Source: Gammaproteobacteria bacterium | GTDB taxonomy: Bacteria; Pseudomonadota; Gammaproteobacteria; JACQPQ01 | NCBI GenBank assembly: GCA_016207405.1 | Contig: JACQPQ010000062.1 | Coordinates: 1-36,522 of the forward strand | Length of the DNA stretch: 36,522 nt | Direction of reading: 5' to 3' | Part shown: positions 1 through 9,453 of the stretch, one piece after another | Layout: each line of letters starts with the position of its first letter | Position numbering within the stretch: the first letter of the stretch is position 1 | Position numbers and translations under genes: made by a program | The notes under the pieces: model-generated | Databases searched by the model: none | What the model was told of the DNA's origin: nothing | Seen by the model: only the letters and a program-made list of their open reading frames with translations

Positions 1-115
1 CATTCGGCATCCTGCCTCATGTGTGCTAAAAATGCATCCTGCATTTTTACCTGAAAAATTCTACGTCGCTCGGGGACGCTCGCAAAGGCAGCAGAAAATA
101 CACAGCAAACCACCC
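1..115. repeat. Right half of MITE-like 190-bp repeat (copy C, cut by window edge)
   Basis: This segment matches the right half of the elements at 27648-27838 and 29114-29304 (the latter reverse-complemented). It has the internal hairpin TAAAAATGCA/TGCATTTTTA (about 27-51), the following CTGAAAAATTCTACGTCGC stretch, and the terminal GGCAGCAGAAAATACACAGC reading into AACCACC near 114. The left half lies outside the window. It sits just upstream of the tolQ leader and encodes no protein that I recognise. Confidence 0.75.
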
Positions 116-208
116 TCCCAACTATTTTAGCGAGGCATGCCGAGCTAAGTCATTGTGATGTCGGCAAATTTGCGGTAAATTTGCTGCAGTCATGTTGGAG
201 AATAAACT

Positions 209-946
209 GTGCCCATTGATTTAACCTTGTGGAATTTATTCCTTCACGCCAGTGGCGTAGTGCAAAGTGTAATGGTGTTGCTATTTGTAGTATCTATTTT
301 CTCCTGGACTGTGATTTTGCAAAGGGGGTTTGTACTTCGAAATGCCCATCGAAAAATAGGTCATTTTGAAGACCGGTTTTGGTCTGGCATTGATTTAAAA
401 ACGCTCTATGAATCGCTTCATATCCGAAGACAGGCTTTGATGGGGTTAGAACGTATCTTTCATGGCGCATTTAAAGAATATCTACAACTTTCCAGCGCGA
501 CGAGTGCCCCACTGACTTCTATTACAGAAGGGGTGAATCGAACCTTACGCGTACACTTATCCAAGGAAGCAGAAGAATTGGAAAATCACTTACCGTTTTT
601 AGCGACGGTAGGCTCTGTGAGCCCGTATGTTGGATTATTTGGAACGGTGTGGGGTATTATGCACGCATTTCTCGCTTTGGGGGCGGAGTCCCAAGCGACT
701 TTAGCTTTAGTTGCGCCCGGCATTGCAGAAGCGCTTATTGCAACGGCCATGGGGTTATTTGCGGCCATTCCAGCTGTGGTCGCGTACAATCGATACACCT
801 CCCATGCTGAAAAAATTATATCCGCTTACGAGAACTTTTCTCACGAGTTGACCAACATTTTGCACCGTCAAACTCATATTGCCCGTAAAGCAACCCCTAC
901 AGAAAAACTTTTTAAGAAAGATGGAACGCCTTCACTCCCGTCGTAG
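209..946 (+). CDS. tolQ: Tol-Pal system proton channel subunit TolQ
   Basis: TolQ is the inner-membrane channel component that works with TolR to use the proton motive force and energise TolA during outer-membrane constriction at division. The 245-residue length fits the family. One N-terminal membrane segment lies at about residues 20-38. A second (about 127-150) contains VGLFGTVWGI, and a third (about 169-193) contains GIAEALIATAMGLFAAIPA; both are MotA/TolQ/ExbB hallmarks. The start is GTG at 209, chosen because TTGGAG at 195-200 lies 8 nt upstream. It is the first gene of a tightly packed tol operon; the tolR start lies inside its 3' end. ExbB is the alternative family name, but tolA, tolB and pal downstream decide for TolQ. 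Confidence 0.95.
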   Translation: MPIDLTLWNLFLHASGVVQSVMVLLFVVSIFSWTVILQRGFVLRNAHRKIGHFEDRFWSGIDLKTLYESLHIRRQALMGLERIFHGAFKEYLQLSSATSAPLTSITEGVNRTLRVHLSKEAEELENHLPFLATVGSVSPYVGLFGTVWGIMHAFLALGAESQATLALVAPGIAEALIATAMGLFAAIPAVVAYNRYTSHAEKIISAYENFSHELTNILHRQTHIARKATPTEKLFKKDGTPSLPS

Positions 947-1376
947 ACGCCTTTTGTCCGAAATCAATGTGGTGCCTTACATTGATGTGATGCTTGTTTT
1001 GTTGGTCATTTTTATCATCACGGCGCCCCTTTTAGCCCAAGGTATTAAAGTCGATTTGCCGAAGTTAAGCGCGAGGCTTCTTGATCCTAAAAGCAAAGAG
1101 CCCCTCGTGGTATCGGTAGATAAAGAGGGTCGTTATTACCTGAGCGTTTCAGCAAGCCCAAGCAGTCCTTTGAACACCTCAGATTTAGTCCACAAAGTGT
1201 CCGTACACTTGCGACAAGACAAAACTCGACCTGTTCTTTTAAATGGAGACGAGGGGGTTTCTTATGGAAAAGTAGTCTATGCTATGACACTCTTGCAAAA
1301 GGCGGGGGCAGAGAGCGTGGGGCTCGTGACCCAATCGCCCGAATCGCGTAAACCCTTCAAAATACCGCCTAAATGA
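921..1376 (+). CDS. tolR: Tol-Pal system protein TolR
   Basis: TolR is the single-pass inner-membrane partner of TolQ in the proton-driven motor. The 151-residue protein has a basic N-terminus, then INVVPYIDVMLVLLVIFIIT at residues 15-34. Asp22 sits at the mouth of the membrane helix, equivalent to the essential proton-path aspartate of TolR/ExbD. A periplasmic domain follows, ending in the usual VGLVTQ strand. I chose ATG 921 over an in-frame TTG at 879 because TolR proteins begin shortly before the basic stretch. This start overlaps the tolQ end by 26 nt. The stop overlaps the tolA start (ATGA). Confidence 0.94.
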   Translation: MERLHSRRRRLLSEINVVPYIDVMLVLLVIFIITAPLLAQGIKVDLPKLSARLLDPKSKEPLVVSVDKEGRYYLSVSASPSSPLNTSDLVHKVSVHLRQDKTRPVLLNGDEGVSYGKVVYAMTLLQKAGAESVGLVTQSPESRKPFKIPPK

Positions 1377-2113
1377 GATGGCAGATCTCTTTTTTTGTAT
1401 CGGTTACCTGTCATATTTTATTATTAGTTGCTTTGTTTTGGGTAGGGTTCCCTCATGTTTTTTCTCCTATTCGTCCCCTCTTTGAGCGCAATATTGACAT
1501 CATAGAGGCCGTGGCCATTGATGAGAGGGAACTGCAAACCGAACTCAAAAAGATTAAAAGTCAAAAACAAGGCGAGAGATCGGCAGAAAAGGCAGCCGGA
1601 GAAGCGCAAAAAAAACGAGTAAAGGAAGAAAAACGACTAGAAGAGCTGAGAATCGAGCGGTTAAAAGAAGCGAAGAAATTAGAAGAACTTAAGAAACAAA
1701 AACAAAAGGAAGAAGAGAACCGAGAACAGAGAGAGCGGGAGCGGATAGAAGAAGAGAAAAAAAGAGCGGAGGCAGAAAAAGCAGCTAAAGTAGCCAAGGA
1801 GAGTGCAGAACGAGCCAGTGCAGAAAAAACTCGTTTAGCACAGGAAAAAGTTGGCTACTATGTTGATGTCATCAAACAAAAAATTCAAAGCCATTGGATA
1901 CCTTCAGGACAGAATTTGTCCTGCCTCCTTCGCATAAGACTTTTACCAGGTGGTAGTGTTGTAGGGGTTGCGGTGATAGAAGGGAGTGGCTCATTGGCTT
2001 TTGATGATTCTGCCGTTCGAGCGGTGCATAAGGCTTCTCCCTTACCTGTTCCACAAGAGCCAGAATTATGGAATCAGTTTAGAGATTTTACTGTACGCTT
2101 TAAACCACAATGA
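1373..2113 (+). CDS. tolA: Cell envelope integrity protein TolA
   Basis: TolA bridges the TolQR motor in the inner membrane to TolB/Pal at the outer membrane. The 246-residue protein has one N-terminal membrane helix (about 5-27). A long charged, Lys/Glu/Arg/Ala-rich helical domain (about 55-155) follows, with many EEKKR-type stretches. The C-terminal TolA domain (about 160-246) contains the WIPSGQNLSCLLRIRLLPGG region and ends with FRDFTVRFKP. It is shorter than Escherichia coli TolA (about 420 residues), mostly in the helical domain, which varies between species. ATG 1373 overlaps the tolR stop as ATGA, and its own stop overlaps the tolB start in the same way, suggesting translational coupling. 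Confidence 0.93.
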   Translation: MRWQISFFVSVTCHILLLVALFWVGFPHVFSPIRPLFERNIDIIEAVAIDERELQTELKKIKSQKQGERSAEKAAGEAQKKRVKEEKRLEELRIERLKEAKKLEELKKQKQKEEENREQRERERIEEEKKRAEAEKAAKVAKESAERASAEKTRLAQEKVGYYVDVIKQKIQSHWIPSGQNLSCLLRIRLLPGGSVVGVAVIEGSGSLAFDDSAVRAVHKASPLPVPQEPELWNQFRDFTVRFKPQ

Positions 2114-3540
2114 AAGCACTTGACTCTAAAGGTGGTGGTCAGATCGGGCGTGTTTTTTACGTGGCCCCAGCATTCTTTGCCTTCCTATTTTGCGTTCACT
2201 TGGGGTGTGTTCAAGCGGAAATAACAATTGAAATTACGCAAGGGAGTGATAGTGCAGTGCCCATTGCTATTCTTCCTTTTGGGCAAGAGGCGCCTATTGC
2301 CCCGTTTTCGAGTGTCATCCAGCAGGATCTACAAAGAAGTGGACGGTTTCAAGCGGTTCAGAGCCATAAGTTTCCAGAAAAAGCTGTGCGTTCCAGTGAA
2401 CTCACTCTTTCAGCCTGGCAGAATTTAGGGGTAGAAAGTATTGTTGTGGGCCGCATTCAGCCACTTTCCTCTTCACAGTACCAAGTCATTTTTGAATTGG
2501 TGGATGTCTATAAAGGGCAGCAGAAAATGTTGCCTTCCCAAAATGGAACACCCGACAATCCGTCTCTTTTTATTCAAAATAATTCTGTTTTGCTGGCGCA
2601 AGAATTTATCATTCACGCAAGTGAATCTAGAAAACTCGCGCATCAAATTAGTGACATAATTTACGAAAGACTAACTGGGGAAAGGGGCATTGCTCTGACT
2701 CGAATTGCCTACGTATCCGTTGTTGTAGAAAGTAAGCAGGGCTCAGAGTATCGCTTGGAAGTTGCAGATCTCGATGGGTTTAACCCCAGGGTTATTATGC
2801 GTTCGAAGAAGCCTTTAATGTCCCCAGACTGGTCGAAAGATGGCAGCAAAATTGCTTACGTTTCGTTTGAGAACGGTCGTTCAGAAATTTTTATTCAGAA
2901 TGTTTCGACAGGCAGAAGAGAAAAGATAGCGCCTTATATGGGGCTTAATACTGCCCCAGCCTGGTCTCCCGATGGAAACAAGCTGGCACTCTCACTTTCC
3001 AAAGACGGCAATTCAGAAATCTATGTCCTCCATTTAGAAACAAAGCGTCTAGAGCGGCTTACGAATGATGGAGCTATTGACACAGAACCTGCTTGGGCAC
3101 CAGATGGGAAAGCATTGATCTTTACTTCAGACCGGGGGGGAGAGGGGAAGCCTCAGATCTATCAATTTTCCTTCGAAACCCGCGCCACGAAGCGCCTGAC
3201 TTTTGAAGGGGACTACAATGCACGGGGAAGATTTACATCTGATGGTAGACACATTATCATGGTGAATCGTCAAAATGGTCAGTTTCATATTGCCGTGCAA
3301 GAGGTAGAAACGGGTACGGTGTTCTGGCTTACGGATGGCGTTTTTGATGAATCGCCGACTGTGGCACCGAATGGCAGACTCGTGCTTTATGCCACAAAAG
3401 AAGGGGGGAAAGGGTTACTTCAAGCGGTTTCTGTGGATGGAAGAGTTCGGCTTCGTTTACCTGCAAGGGAAGGAGAAATTCGGGAACCCGCATGGTCTCC
3501 ATTCCCAATAGGGTTAAGAGGAAAGGGGTTATCTTTATAA
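2110..3540 (+). CDS. tolB: Tol-Pal system beta-propeller protein TolB
   Basis: TolB is the periplasmic protein that binds Pal and TolA. The 476-residue product begins with a long signal sequence (hydrophobic about 15-33, likely cleavage after VQA at residue 36). An N-terminal TolB domain follows (about 40-195, starting VPIAILPFG). Then comes a six-bladed propeller with repeated WSPDG-like motifs: PDWSKDGSKIAYVS, PAWSPDGNKLALS, PAWAPDGKALIFTSDRGG. It is some 40 residues longer than the common length, mainly at the N-terminus. ATG 2110 overlaps the tolA stop (ATGA). The end, SPFPIG, is followed by a short unusual tail (GLRGKGLSL). Confidence 0.95.
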   Translation: MKALDSKGGGQIGRVFYVAPAFFAFLFCVHLGCVQAEITIEITQGSDSAVPIAILPFGQEAPIAPFSSVIQQDLQRSGRFQAVQSHKFPEKAVRSSELTLSAWQNLGVESIVVGRIQPLSSSQYQVIFELVDVYKGQQKMLPSQNGTPDNPSLFIQNNSVLLAQEFIIHASESRKLAHQISDIIYERLTGERGIALTRIAYVSVVVESKQGSEYRLEVADLDGFNPRVIMRSKKPLMSPDWSKDGSKIAYVSFENGRSEIFIQNVSTGRREKIAPYMGLNTAPAWSPDGNKLALSLSKDGNSEIYVLHLETKRLERLTNDGAIDTEPAWAPDGKALIFTSDRGGEGKPQIYQFSFETRATKRLTFEGDYNARGRFTSDGRHIIMVNRQNGQFHIAVQEVETGTVFWLTDGVFDESPTVAPNGRLVLYATKEGGKGLLQAVSVDGRVRLRLPAREGEIREPAWSPFPIGLRGKGLSL

Positions 3541-3569
3541 TCATTATTATTTGTTAAGGAGAAACATCT

Positions 3570-4115
3570 ATGCAAACATCTTCGGTTATTAAATTGATAG
3601 CAGTAACATTTTTTATGGCGTCCCTTTCAGGGTGTGCCTGGTTTGGCAAAAAGCCCACTGAATCACGCAAAGAGGTGACGGGAACGCCTGGTGTAACCGA
3701 GCAGCAACCCGTTCAAGAACCTGTTCAAACAGGAGGTGCAGGAGAAGCGAACCTTTCGTCAGGGTCCTCTCTAGAAGATTCGATTAAAAAAGCACAGAAT
3801 GTATTTTATTTTGATTTTGATAAAAGCATTGTAAAAACGGAAGATTATAAAGACTTAGAGGTACATGCAGGGTATTTGACCTCCGATCCTTCTAAAAAGG
3901 TCCATATTGTAGGCCATGCCGATGAAAGAGGGACGCGTGAGTACAATTTAGCTTTGGGGGAACGAAGAGCTAAAGCCGTTACAGAAGTATTACAAGCTCA
4001 AGGTGTCAAACAAGAACAAGCGACGGTGACCAGTTATGGCGAAGAAGCACCTGCAGCGCTTGGGCACAATGAAGAAGCATGGTCCCTAAACCGTCGAGCA
4101 GAGGTGTTGTATTAA
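3570..4115 (+). CDS. pal: Peptidoglycan-associated lipoprotein Pal
   Basis: Pal is the outer-membrane lipoprotein that anchors the envelope to peptidoglycan. The 181-residue precursor has a type II signal with lipobox LSGC (Cys22 becomes lipidated). A low-complexity Gln/Pro/Gly linker follows, then an OmpA-like domain from about residue 77 (FYFDFDKSIV) to the end. Peptidoglycan-binding residues are visible in HADERGTREYNLALGERRA. AAGGAG at 3557-3562 lies upstream of ATG 3570. It is preceded by a 29-bp gap after tolB and followed by a cpoB remnant whose possible ATT start overlaps the pal stop. Confidence 0.95.
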   Translation: MQTSSVIKLIAVTFFMASLSGCAWFGKKPTESRKEVTGTPGVTEQQPVQEPVQTGGAGEANLSSGSSLEDSIKKAQNVFYFDFDKSIVKTEDYKDLEVHAGYLTSDPSKKVHIVGHADERGTREYNLALGERRAKAVTEVLQAQGVKQEQATVTSYGEEAPAALGHNEEAWSLNRRAEVLY

Positions 4116-4161
4116 AGAAAAACAACAATCCAGAGTTGAAGGAAAAGCCAGTCTAGCAGTA

Positions 4162-4455
4162 GTGGGACTTCTACTAGGATGTGGAATGGTTTTTCCTGCT
4201 CTCGCTGCGGCACCTATTGTAGATCCGCTAGATCTACAAGACCGCATGCTTCGTTTAGAGCGGAGTTTATCGGGACGTAAAGAACTCGATCTCTTAGCTA
4301 AGATCACGCAACTCGAAAGCCGAGAAAGGGAACTTCTGGGGCAGCTCGAGCAACGGACACACGATATTGAGCAGCTTAAAAAGAGTCAGCGAGAGATCAC
4401 AGTAGACTTAGATAAAAGAATACAAGCATTAGAGCAAAAAATGAGTCCGGGATAA
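4162..4455 (+). CDS. cpoB: CpoB/YbgF N-terminal fragment (signal peptide plus coiled coil, TPR domain absent)
   Basis: CpoB (YbgF) coordinates peptidoglycan synthesis with Tol-Pal and is normally about 250-260 residues: signal peptide, trimerising coiled coil and C-terminal TPR repeats. Here the hydrophobic signal core (ending ALAAAP) and the coiled coil are present, with LERSLSGRKELDLLAKITQLE and EQLKKSQREITVDLDKRIQ, which match the family. The protein stops after 97 codons at 4455. A palindromic repeat starts at 4456, and no TPR coding sequence is seen before glnA. The GTG at 4162 is the only standard start in frame, but it gives a signal peptide with no basic n-region. An ATT at 4111, preceded by GAGG, would add IKEKQQSRVEGKASLAV. 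It may be a working minimal protein or a truncated pseudogene. Confidence 0.7.
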   Translation: MGLLLGCGMVFPALAAAPIVDPLDLQDRMLRLERSLSGRKELDLLAKITQLESRERELLGQLEQRTHDIEQLKKSQREITVDLDKRIQALEQKMSPG

Positions 4456-4496
4456 GTAGGGTGGACAAAGCGAGCGAAGCGAGCGGTCCACCCTAC
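4456..4496. repeat. 41-bp palindromic repeat, GTAGGGTGGAC family (copy 1)
   Basis: The arms GTAGGGTGGAC and GTCCACCCTAC enclose GCGAGCGAAGCGAGCG-like sequence. Related copies lie at 15053-15093 and 18865-18901. This copy begins on the base after the cpoB stop codon. It has no T-run, so it is not itself a typical terminator. Confidence 0.8.
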
Positions 4497-4529
4497 AATT
4501 TGAAGAAGATAAGTTAAATCAATCTTAAA

Positions 4530-4584
4530 AAAGGAGGAGTCCTTCTGCGTAAGAGGTAAGGCGAAGGTCTCCTTCTTATTTTTT
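4530..4584 (+). terminator. Rho-independent terminator of the tol operon
   Basis: An imperfect GC-rich stem forms between AAGGAGGAGTCCTTCTGC (4531-4548) and GCGAAGGTCTCCTT (4561-4574). It is followed by CTTATTTTTT, a T-rich run. It lies between the tol operon and glnA, in the correct orientation to end tol transcription. Confidence 0.6.
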
Positions 4585-4631
4585 AGGGGGCGAACAGTTA
4601 CGGGGATTTTTTAATTCTTACGGAGAGAAAA

Positions 4632-6038
4632 ATGTCACTATCAAAAGTATTGCACACGATAAAAGAAAAGGAAGTTAAGTTTGTTGATTTCCGTTTTACA
4701 GATACCCGTGGAAAGGAACAACATGTTTCTATTCCTGTGGGGCGAGCTGACGAAGAGATTTTATCTACGGGTAAAATGTTTGATGGTTCGTCTATTGCAG
4801 GATGGAAGGGAATTCATGAATCTGACATGATTTTAATGCCTGATCCAGAAACAGCCGTCATTGATCCTTTTTCTGAAGAAACAACCCTCAACATTCGGTG
4901 TGATGTTATTGAGCCCGCGACCATGCGCGGATATGAACGATGTCCAAGATCGCTCGCAAAACGTGCAGAAGAATACCTTAAAACCACAGGGGTTGCTGAT
5001 ACGGCCTATTTTGGTCCAGAACCTGAATTTTTTATATTTGATGATGTTCGCTGGAAGGTTCAAATGAGTGGAGCTTCCTATTCTGTTGATTCTGAAGAGG
5101 CTGCTTGGAATTCCGATAAAGCTTATGAAGAAGGCAACACTGGACATCGTCCCCGTGTTAAAGGAGGGTACTTTCCTGTTCCGCCCGTTGACTCTTCTCA
5201 TGATATTCGTTCCGCGATGTGTTTAACGTTAGAGAAACTTGGGATATTGGTGGAAGCGCACCACCATGAAGTTGCGACTGGGAACCAGAACGAAATTTCC
5301 ACTCAATTTAACACACTGGTCAAAAAAGCCGATGAGTTACAAGTTCTAAAATATGTTGTACACAATGTGGCGCATGCGTATGGAAAAACAGTGACTTTCA
5401 TGCCAAAGCCGATTGTAGGAGACAATGGAAATGGCATGCACTGCCATCAATCGCTTGCAAAAGGTGAACAGAATATTTTTGTTGGAAATGGGTATGCCGG
5501 TCTTTCAGAGACCGCTCTTTATTACATTGGAGGCATTATTCAGCATGCACGGGCGATCAATGCGTTTACCAATGGGACAACCAACAGCTATAAAAGGTTA
5601 GTTCCAGGTTTTGAGGCGCCCGTATTACTTACGTATTCTGCTCGAAATCGTTCGGCGGCGATTCGCATTCCGGTTTCGAGTGTAAAAGGGAGGCGGATAG
5701 AAGTTCGTTTCCCAGATGGGTGCACCAATCCTTATTTAGCTTTTTCTGCCATGTTGATGGCGGGGTTAGATGGCATTCAGAAAAAAATCCATCCTGGGCA
5801 GCCGCTCGAAAAAGATCTCTATGATTTGCCGCCGGAAATTGCTTCCGATATTCCTACGGTATGCGCTTCTTTAGAGCAGGCCATGGAGTGTTTAAACAAA
5901 GACAGAGAATTTTTATTAAAAGGAGGGGTATTTACCAACGACCTTATCGATAGCTATGTAGAACTTAAGATGCAGGAAATTCAACAATTGAGGATGTCAA
6001 CACACCCAATTGAGTTTGATTTGTACTATAGCCTTTAG
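4632..6038 (+). CDS. glnA: Type I glutamine synthetase (GSI-beta)
   Basis: GlnA makes glutamine from glutamate, ammonia and ATP in the cytoplasm. The 468-residue length matches the enterobacterial GSI-beta enzyme. The N-terminal beta-grasp domain includes [19 protein letters not shown] and [12 protein letters not shown]. Catalytic-domain motifs include [20 protein letters not shown] (metal/ATP site) and [11 protein letters not shown]. The adenylylation loop reads KDLYDLPPE, with its tyrosine at residue 397, so control by a GlnE-type adenylyltransferase is likely, although no glnE is in the window. ATG 4632 is preceded by CGGAGAG. I see no clear NtrC or sigma-54 site in the 45 bp between the terminator and the start. 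Its stop lies 9 bp from the convergent argG stop. Confidence 0.97.
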   Translation: MSLSKVLHTIKEKEVKFVDFRFTDTRGKEQHVSIPVGRADEEILSTGKMFDGSSIAGWKGIHESDMILMPDPETAVIDPFSEETTLNIRCDVIEPATMRGYERCPRSLAKRAEEYLKTTGVADTAYFGPEPEFFIFDDVRWKVQMSGASYSVDSEEAAWNSDKAYEEGNTGHRPRVKGGYFPVPPVDSSHDIRSAMCLTLEKLGILVEAHHHEVATGNQNEISTQFNTLVKKADELQVLKYVVHNVAHAYGKTVTFMPKPIVGDNGNGMHCHQSLAKGEQNIFVGNGYAGLSETALYYIGGIIQHARAINAFTNGTTNSYKRLVPGFEAPVLLTYSARNRSAAIRIPVSSVKGRRIEVRFPDGCTNPYLAFSAMLMAGLDGIQKKIHPGQPLEKDLYDLPPEIASDIPTVCASLEQAMECLNKDREFLLKGGVFTNDLIDSYVELKMQEIQQLRMSTHPIEFDLYYSL

Positions 6039-6047
6039 AGATTGAAA

Positions 6048-7253
6048 TTATCGCGGAATAAGCTTCTTGAAGCGAAGCGCCAGGAGTTTAATAAACCCTC
6101 CGGCATCGCTTTGGCAATAGCACCCTCCATCTTCTTCAAAGGTTGCTATGCGACTGTCATAAAGGGAATGCCCACTGGAACGCCTTCCAACCACCCACAC
6201 ATTGCCTTTGTAAAGTTTGAGCCGTACTTCCCCATGGACAGTACGTTGGGAATAGTCAATAAGCGCTTGCAGGGCAAATCTTTCTGGTGACCACCACAGA
6301 CCATTATAAATAAGTGCTGCATAGCGAGGCATAAGCTCATCTTTTAAGTGAGCCAGTTCCCGGTCTAATGTGAGAGATTCAATCGCTCTATGCGCCTTTA
6401 AAAGAATAGTTCCCCCCGGCGTTTCATAGCACCCTCTTGACTTCATCCCCACCACGCGATTTTCAACGATATCGAGACGGCCAATTCCGTGTTCGCCCCC
6501 TAAGCTATTCAAACGACCCAGCACGTCTTCAGGCGAAAACGCCTCTCCATCGAGCGCAACGAGATCACCGTTTTCAAAATGTAAAGTGACACCCTGTGGA
6601 GTGGAAGGCGCTTGTTCAGGAGAGGTTGTCCACTGCCACATGGACTCCTCTGGCGGCACCCAAGGATCTTCCAAGGCACCTCCTTCATAAGAAATATGAA
6701 GCAAGTTGGCATCCGTAGAGTAAGGAGGTTTGTTTTCAGATTTTAGTTCAATGGGAATGTCATGCTGCTTTGCATAGGCTAAGAGTTTTTCTCTAGACGT
6801 TAAATCCCATTCTCGCCAAGGTGCAATGATTTTGATATCGGGCTTGAGCGCATAAGCGCCCAGTTCAAAACGCACTTGGTCATTCCCTTTTCCAGTTGCG
6901 CCATGCGCGATGGTTGACGCCCCCGTTTCCCCTGCAATCTCCACGAGGCGCTTAGCAATCAAGGGCCTTGCAATAGAAGTGCCCAGCAAATACTCTCCTT
7001 CGTAAATCGCATTGGCACGGAACATAGGGAATACGTATTCTTTCGCAAAAGTATTCCTCAAGTTTTCAACGTAAATCGCTTGAGCGCCTAAAAGCTTTGC
7101 TTTTTTGCGAGCCGATTCAATTTCTTCTCCTTGGCCGATATCCGCGGTGAAAGTGATGACTTCCGAGTGATACCGCTCTCGAAGCCAATGGAGGATTACC
7201 GAAGTATCTAAACCACCTGAAAAAGCGAGAACAATTTTTTGAGGGGATGACAT
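6048..7253 (-). CDS. argG: Argininosuccinate synthase
   Basis: ArgG joins citrulline and aspartate using ATP, the penultimate step of arginine synthesis. The 401-residue protein carries the PP-loop AFSGGLDTS at residues 10-18. It also has [10 protein letters not shown], the [13 protein letters not shown] motif and the [15 protein letters not shown] region, all typical of the short bacterial form. I use ATG 7253; a TTG one codon upstream is the alternative. It starts 4 nt after the htpG stop, so the two are co-transcribed. No other arginine gene is in the window. No strong Shine-Dalgarno precedes it, which suggests coupling to htpG translation. Confidence 0.95.
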   Translation of the reverse strand: MSSPQKIVLAFSGGLDTSVILHWLRERYHSEVITFTADIGQGEEIESARKKAKLLGAQAIYVENLRNTFAKEYVFPMFRANAIYEGEYLLGTSIARPLIAKRLVEIAGETGASTIAHGATGKGNDQVRFELGAYALKPDIKIIAPWREWDLTSREKLLAYAKQHDIPIELKSENKPPYSTDANLLHISYEGGALEDPWVPPEESMWQWTTSPEQAPSTPQGVTLHFENGDLVALDGEAFSPEDVLGRLNSLGGEHGIGRLDIVENRVVGMKSRGCYETPGGTILLKAHRAIESLTLDRELAHLKDELMPRYAALIYNGLWWSPERFALQALIDYSQRTVHGEVRLKLYKGNVWVVGRRSSGHSLYDSRIATFEEDGGCYCQSDAGGFIKLLALRFKKLIPR

Positions 7254-7257
7254 CAAT

Positions 7258-9156
7258 TTATTTAACCCAGGCCAGCTCCTGAAGAAAATGGTTTATTCTT
7301 TGTACAAAGCGAGCGGGATCTTTAAGGTGTCCACCTTCTGCAAGTACCGCTTGGTCAAACAAAACGTGAATCCACTCTTCAAAACGACTGGGATTCACTT
7401 CGCTTTTTATTCGTTTGACTAAAACATGGTGCGGATTGAGTTCGAAGATGGGCTTGCCAGTTGGAAGAGGTTGGCCGGCCGCTTTAAGAATGCGTTCCAT
7501 CTGAGAGGTAATCCCTTGTTCATCTGCTACAAGGCAGGCTGGAGAAGTAGTCAGCCTTTCTGTGGTACGAACGTCCTTCACATCTTCACTTAGCACTTTT
7601 TTGACACGGTCTATCAGATCTTTAAATTCTTCTTCCGTTTTAGCACGCTCTTTTGTGTCGACTTTATCGGCGACGCTGCCGAGATCTAAGGCGCCTTGAG
7701 CGACCGACTGAAAGGACTTCCCGTCAAAATTTTGAAGACTGGCAATAAGCCACTCGTCAATTCGGTCATGGAGTAATAACACTTCAATCTCTTTCTTCCG
7801 AAATATTTCCAGGTGGGGACTGTTTCGAGCTGCGAGGAAACTATCGGCAGAAACATAATAAATATTCTTTTGAGAAAACCTCATTCTGGAAAGGTAGTCG
7901 GTGAGGGCATGAGAAGGCGTCTCTTGGTCGTCCTTTGTCGAAGAAAAGCGTAAAAGTTTGGCTATTTTCTCTCGGTTGGTGATATCTTCGGCAGGGCCTT
8001 CTTTTAAAACAGCTCCAAATTCCTTCCAGACTTCTGCATAGGTTTTAGGATCGTTCTGAGCGGTTTCTTCCAAGAGATCGAGCACTCTTTTAGTAATCGC
8101 CGATTTAATGGTTTCAACGGCTTTTGATTTTTGTAGAATTTCTCGAGAGATATTCAGGGGAAGATCATTCGTGTCCACGACGCCTCTTACAAATCGCAAA
8201 TAAAAAGGTAAGAACTGCTCTACTTCATCCAAAATAAATACCCGTTGAACATAGAGCTTTAACCCGTGTTTGTGATCGCGCAACCAGAGCCCAAAAGGAG
8301 CACGCTTTGGAATGTAAAGGAGAGTAGTATATTCGAGTTTTCCTTCGACTTTGTTATGGGTCCATAGGAGTGGATCTTCAAAATCGTGTGCCACATGTTT
8401 ATAGAATTCTTTATATTCTTCCTCTTTGATTTCGCTTCGTGGCCTTATCCACAGAGCGGTTGCTTTGTTAATGGTTTCATAGGTATGGGTTTCTTTGCCT
8501 TTTTCATCGCGTTTTACCATCAGAATAGGAAAGCGAATGTGATCAGAATACTTATGAATGAGGGTACGAAGTTTAAAATCGTCCAAGAGTTCTTTTTCAT
8601 CTGCTTTGAGATGGAGAATAACATCCGTTCCACGATTCGACTTACGAATGGAAGTCACCGTAAATTCTCCTTGGCCATCCGATTCCCATTCGACGGCATT
8701 CTCATCTGAAGAACCGGCACGTTGGGTTTTTACGGTTACTGTATCGGCCACAATAAAAGAGGAATAAAAACCTACGCCAAACTGACCAATGAGGGAGAGA
8801 TCTTTTGCTTTATCACCCGTTAAGGCAGACAAAAATTCCTGCGTGCCTGATTTGGCAATGGTGCCAAGATGATCGGTCACTTCTTGTTCTGACATGCCAA
8901 TACCATTGTCAGAGACTGTAATAGTTTTGTTAGATTTGTCAGCCGTAATCTGAATTTTAAGTTCAGAGTCTTTTTGGAGAAGCTCTGGCTGCTTCAAGGC
9001 TTCAAAACGGAGTTTATCCAGAGCATCTGAAGCATTTGAGATCAGTTCGCGCAGGAAAATCTCCTTGTTGCTATAGAGCGAATTCACCATCAACCGCAAG
9101 AGTTGTTTAATTTCGGCTTGAAAATGATGTTTTTCTTTTGTTTTCACGATAGTCAT
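7258..9156 (-). CDS. htpG: Molecular chaperone HtpG (Hsp90)
   Basis: HtpG is the bacterial Hsp90, an ATP-dependent dimeric cytosolic chaperone. The 632-residue protein has the GHKL ATPase domain at the N-terminus with [26 protein letters not shown] and GQFGVGFYS. The middle domain contains RAPFGLW and [12 protein letters not shown], and the C-terminal dimerisation domain is full length. ATG 9156 follows GAGG directly. I looked for a sigma-32 promoter in 9157-9294 and found no convincing match. It heads a two-gene unit with argG. Confidence 0.97.
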   Translation of the reverse strand: MTIVKTKEKHHFQAEIKQLLRLMVNSLYSNKEIFLRELISNASDALDKLRFEALKQPELLQKDSELKIQITADKSNKTITVSDNGIGMSEQEVTDHLGTIAKSGTQEFLSALTGDKAKDLSLIGQFGVGFYSSFIVADTVTVKTQRAGSSDENAVEWESDGQGEFTVTSIRKSNRGTDVILHLKADEKELLDDFKLRTLIHKYSDHIRFPILMVKRDEKGKETHTYETINKATALWIRPRSEIKEEEYKEFYKHVAHDFEDPLLWTHNKVEGKLEYTTLLYIPKRAPFGLWLRDHKHGLKLYVQRVFILDEVEQFLPFYLRFVRGVVDTNDLPLNISREILQKSKAVETIKSAITKRVLDLLEETAQNDPKTYAEVWKEFGAVLKEGPAEDITNREKIAKLLRFSSTKDDQETPSHALTDYLSRMRFSQKNIYYVSADSFLAARNSPHLEIFRKKEIEVLLLHDRIDEWLIASLQNFDGKSFQSVAQGALDLGSVADKVDTKERAKTEEEFKDLIDRVKKVLSEDVKDVRTTERLTTSPACLVADEQGITSQMERILKAAGQPLPTGKPIFELNPHHVLVKRIKSEVNPSRFEEWIHVLFDQAVLAEGGHLKDPARFVQRINHFLQELAWVK

Positions 9157-9294
9157 CCTCAGATAAGAATTTTTTCAGGGGTATTGTATCAAAAAATACG
9201 GGACCATCCAGTTGTTTCCTTTTCTATTTTTCCCGCATAAGGGAGGAGTTAAAGAAGTAGTTAATAGTCCGTCTTCAACACCTTCAAAAAAGAT

Positions 9295-9370
9295 TGGAGC
9301 TGGCGACAGGAATCGAACCCGTGACCGGCTGATTACAAATCAGCTGCTCTACCGTCTGAGCTACGCCAGC
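9295..9370 (-). tRNA. tRNA-Thr (anticodon UGU)
   Basis: The minus strand folds into a standard 76-nt cloverleaf. The acceptor arm is GCTGGCG (9370-9364) paired with CGCCAGC (9305-9299). The D-arm contains TAGCTCAG, and the anticodon stem GCTGA/TCAGC holds loop TTTGTAA, anticodon TGT. The T-arm is CGGGTTCGATTCCTG. The discriminator is U and the 3' CCA is encoded (9297-9295). A T-run follows at about 9286-9291 on the transcript side. Confidence 0.97.
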
Positions 9371-9453
9371 ACTTAGATGTGCTTAAATCTTACAGAATTT
9401 TATTCCCCCTTACTATAAGCCATAGCGCTCCAGTTGTGATAGGATTTTAAAAA

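Noticed and set aside
6042-6290. + strand open frame of 82 codons just after glnA
   Set aside because: It is entirely antisense to the 3' end of argG and shows no protein features.
9157-9294. Sigma-32 heat-shock promoter for htpG
   Set aside because: No sequence resembling CTTGAA with a properly spaced CCCCAT was found on the minus strand, so I do not annotate one.
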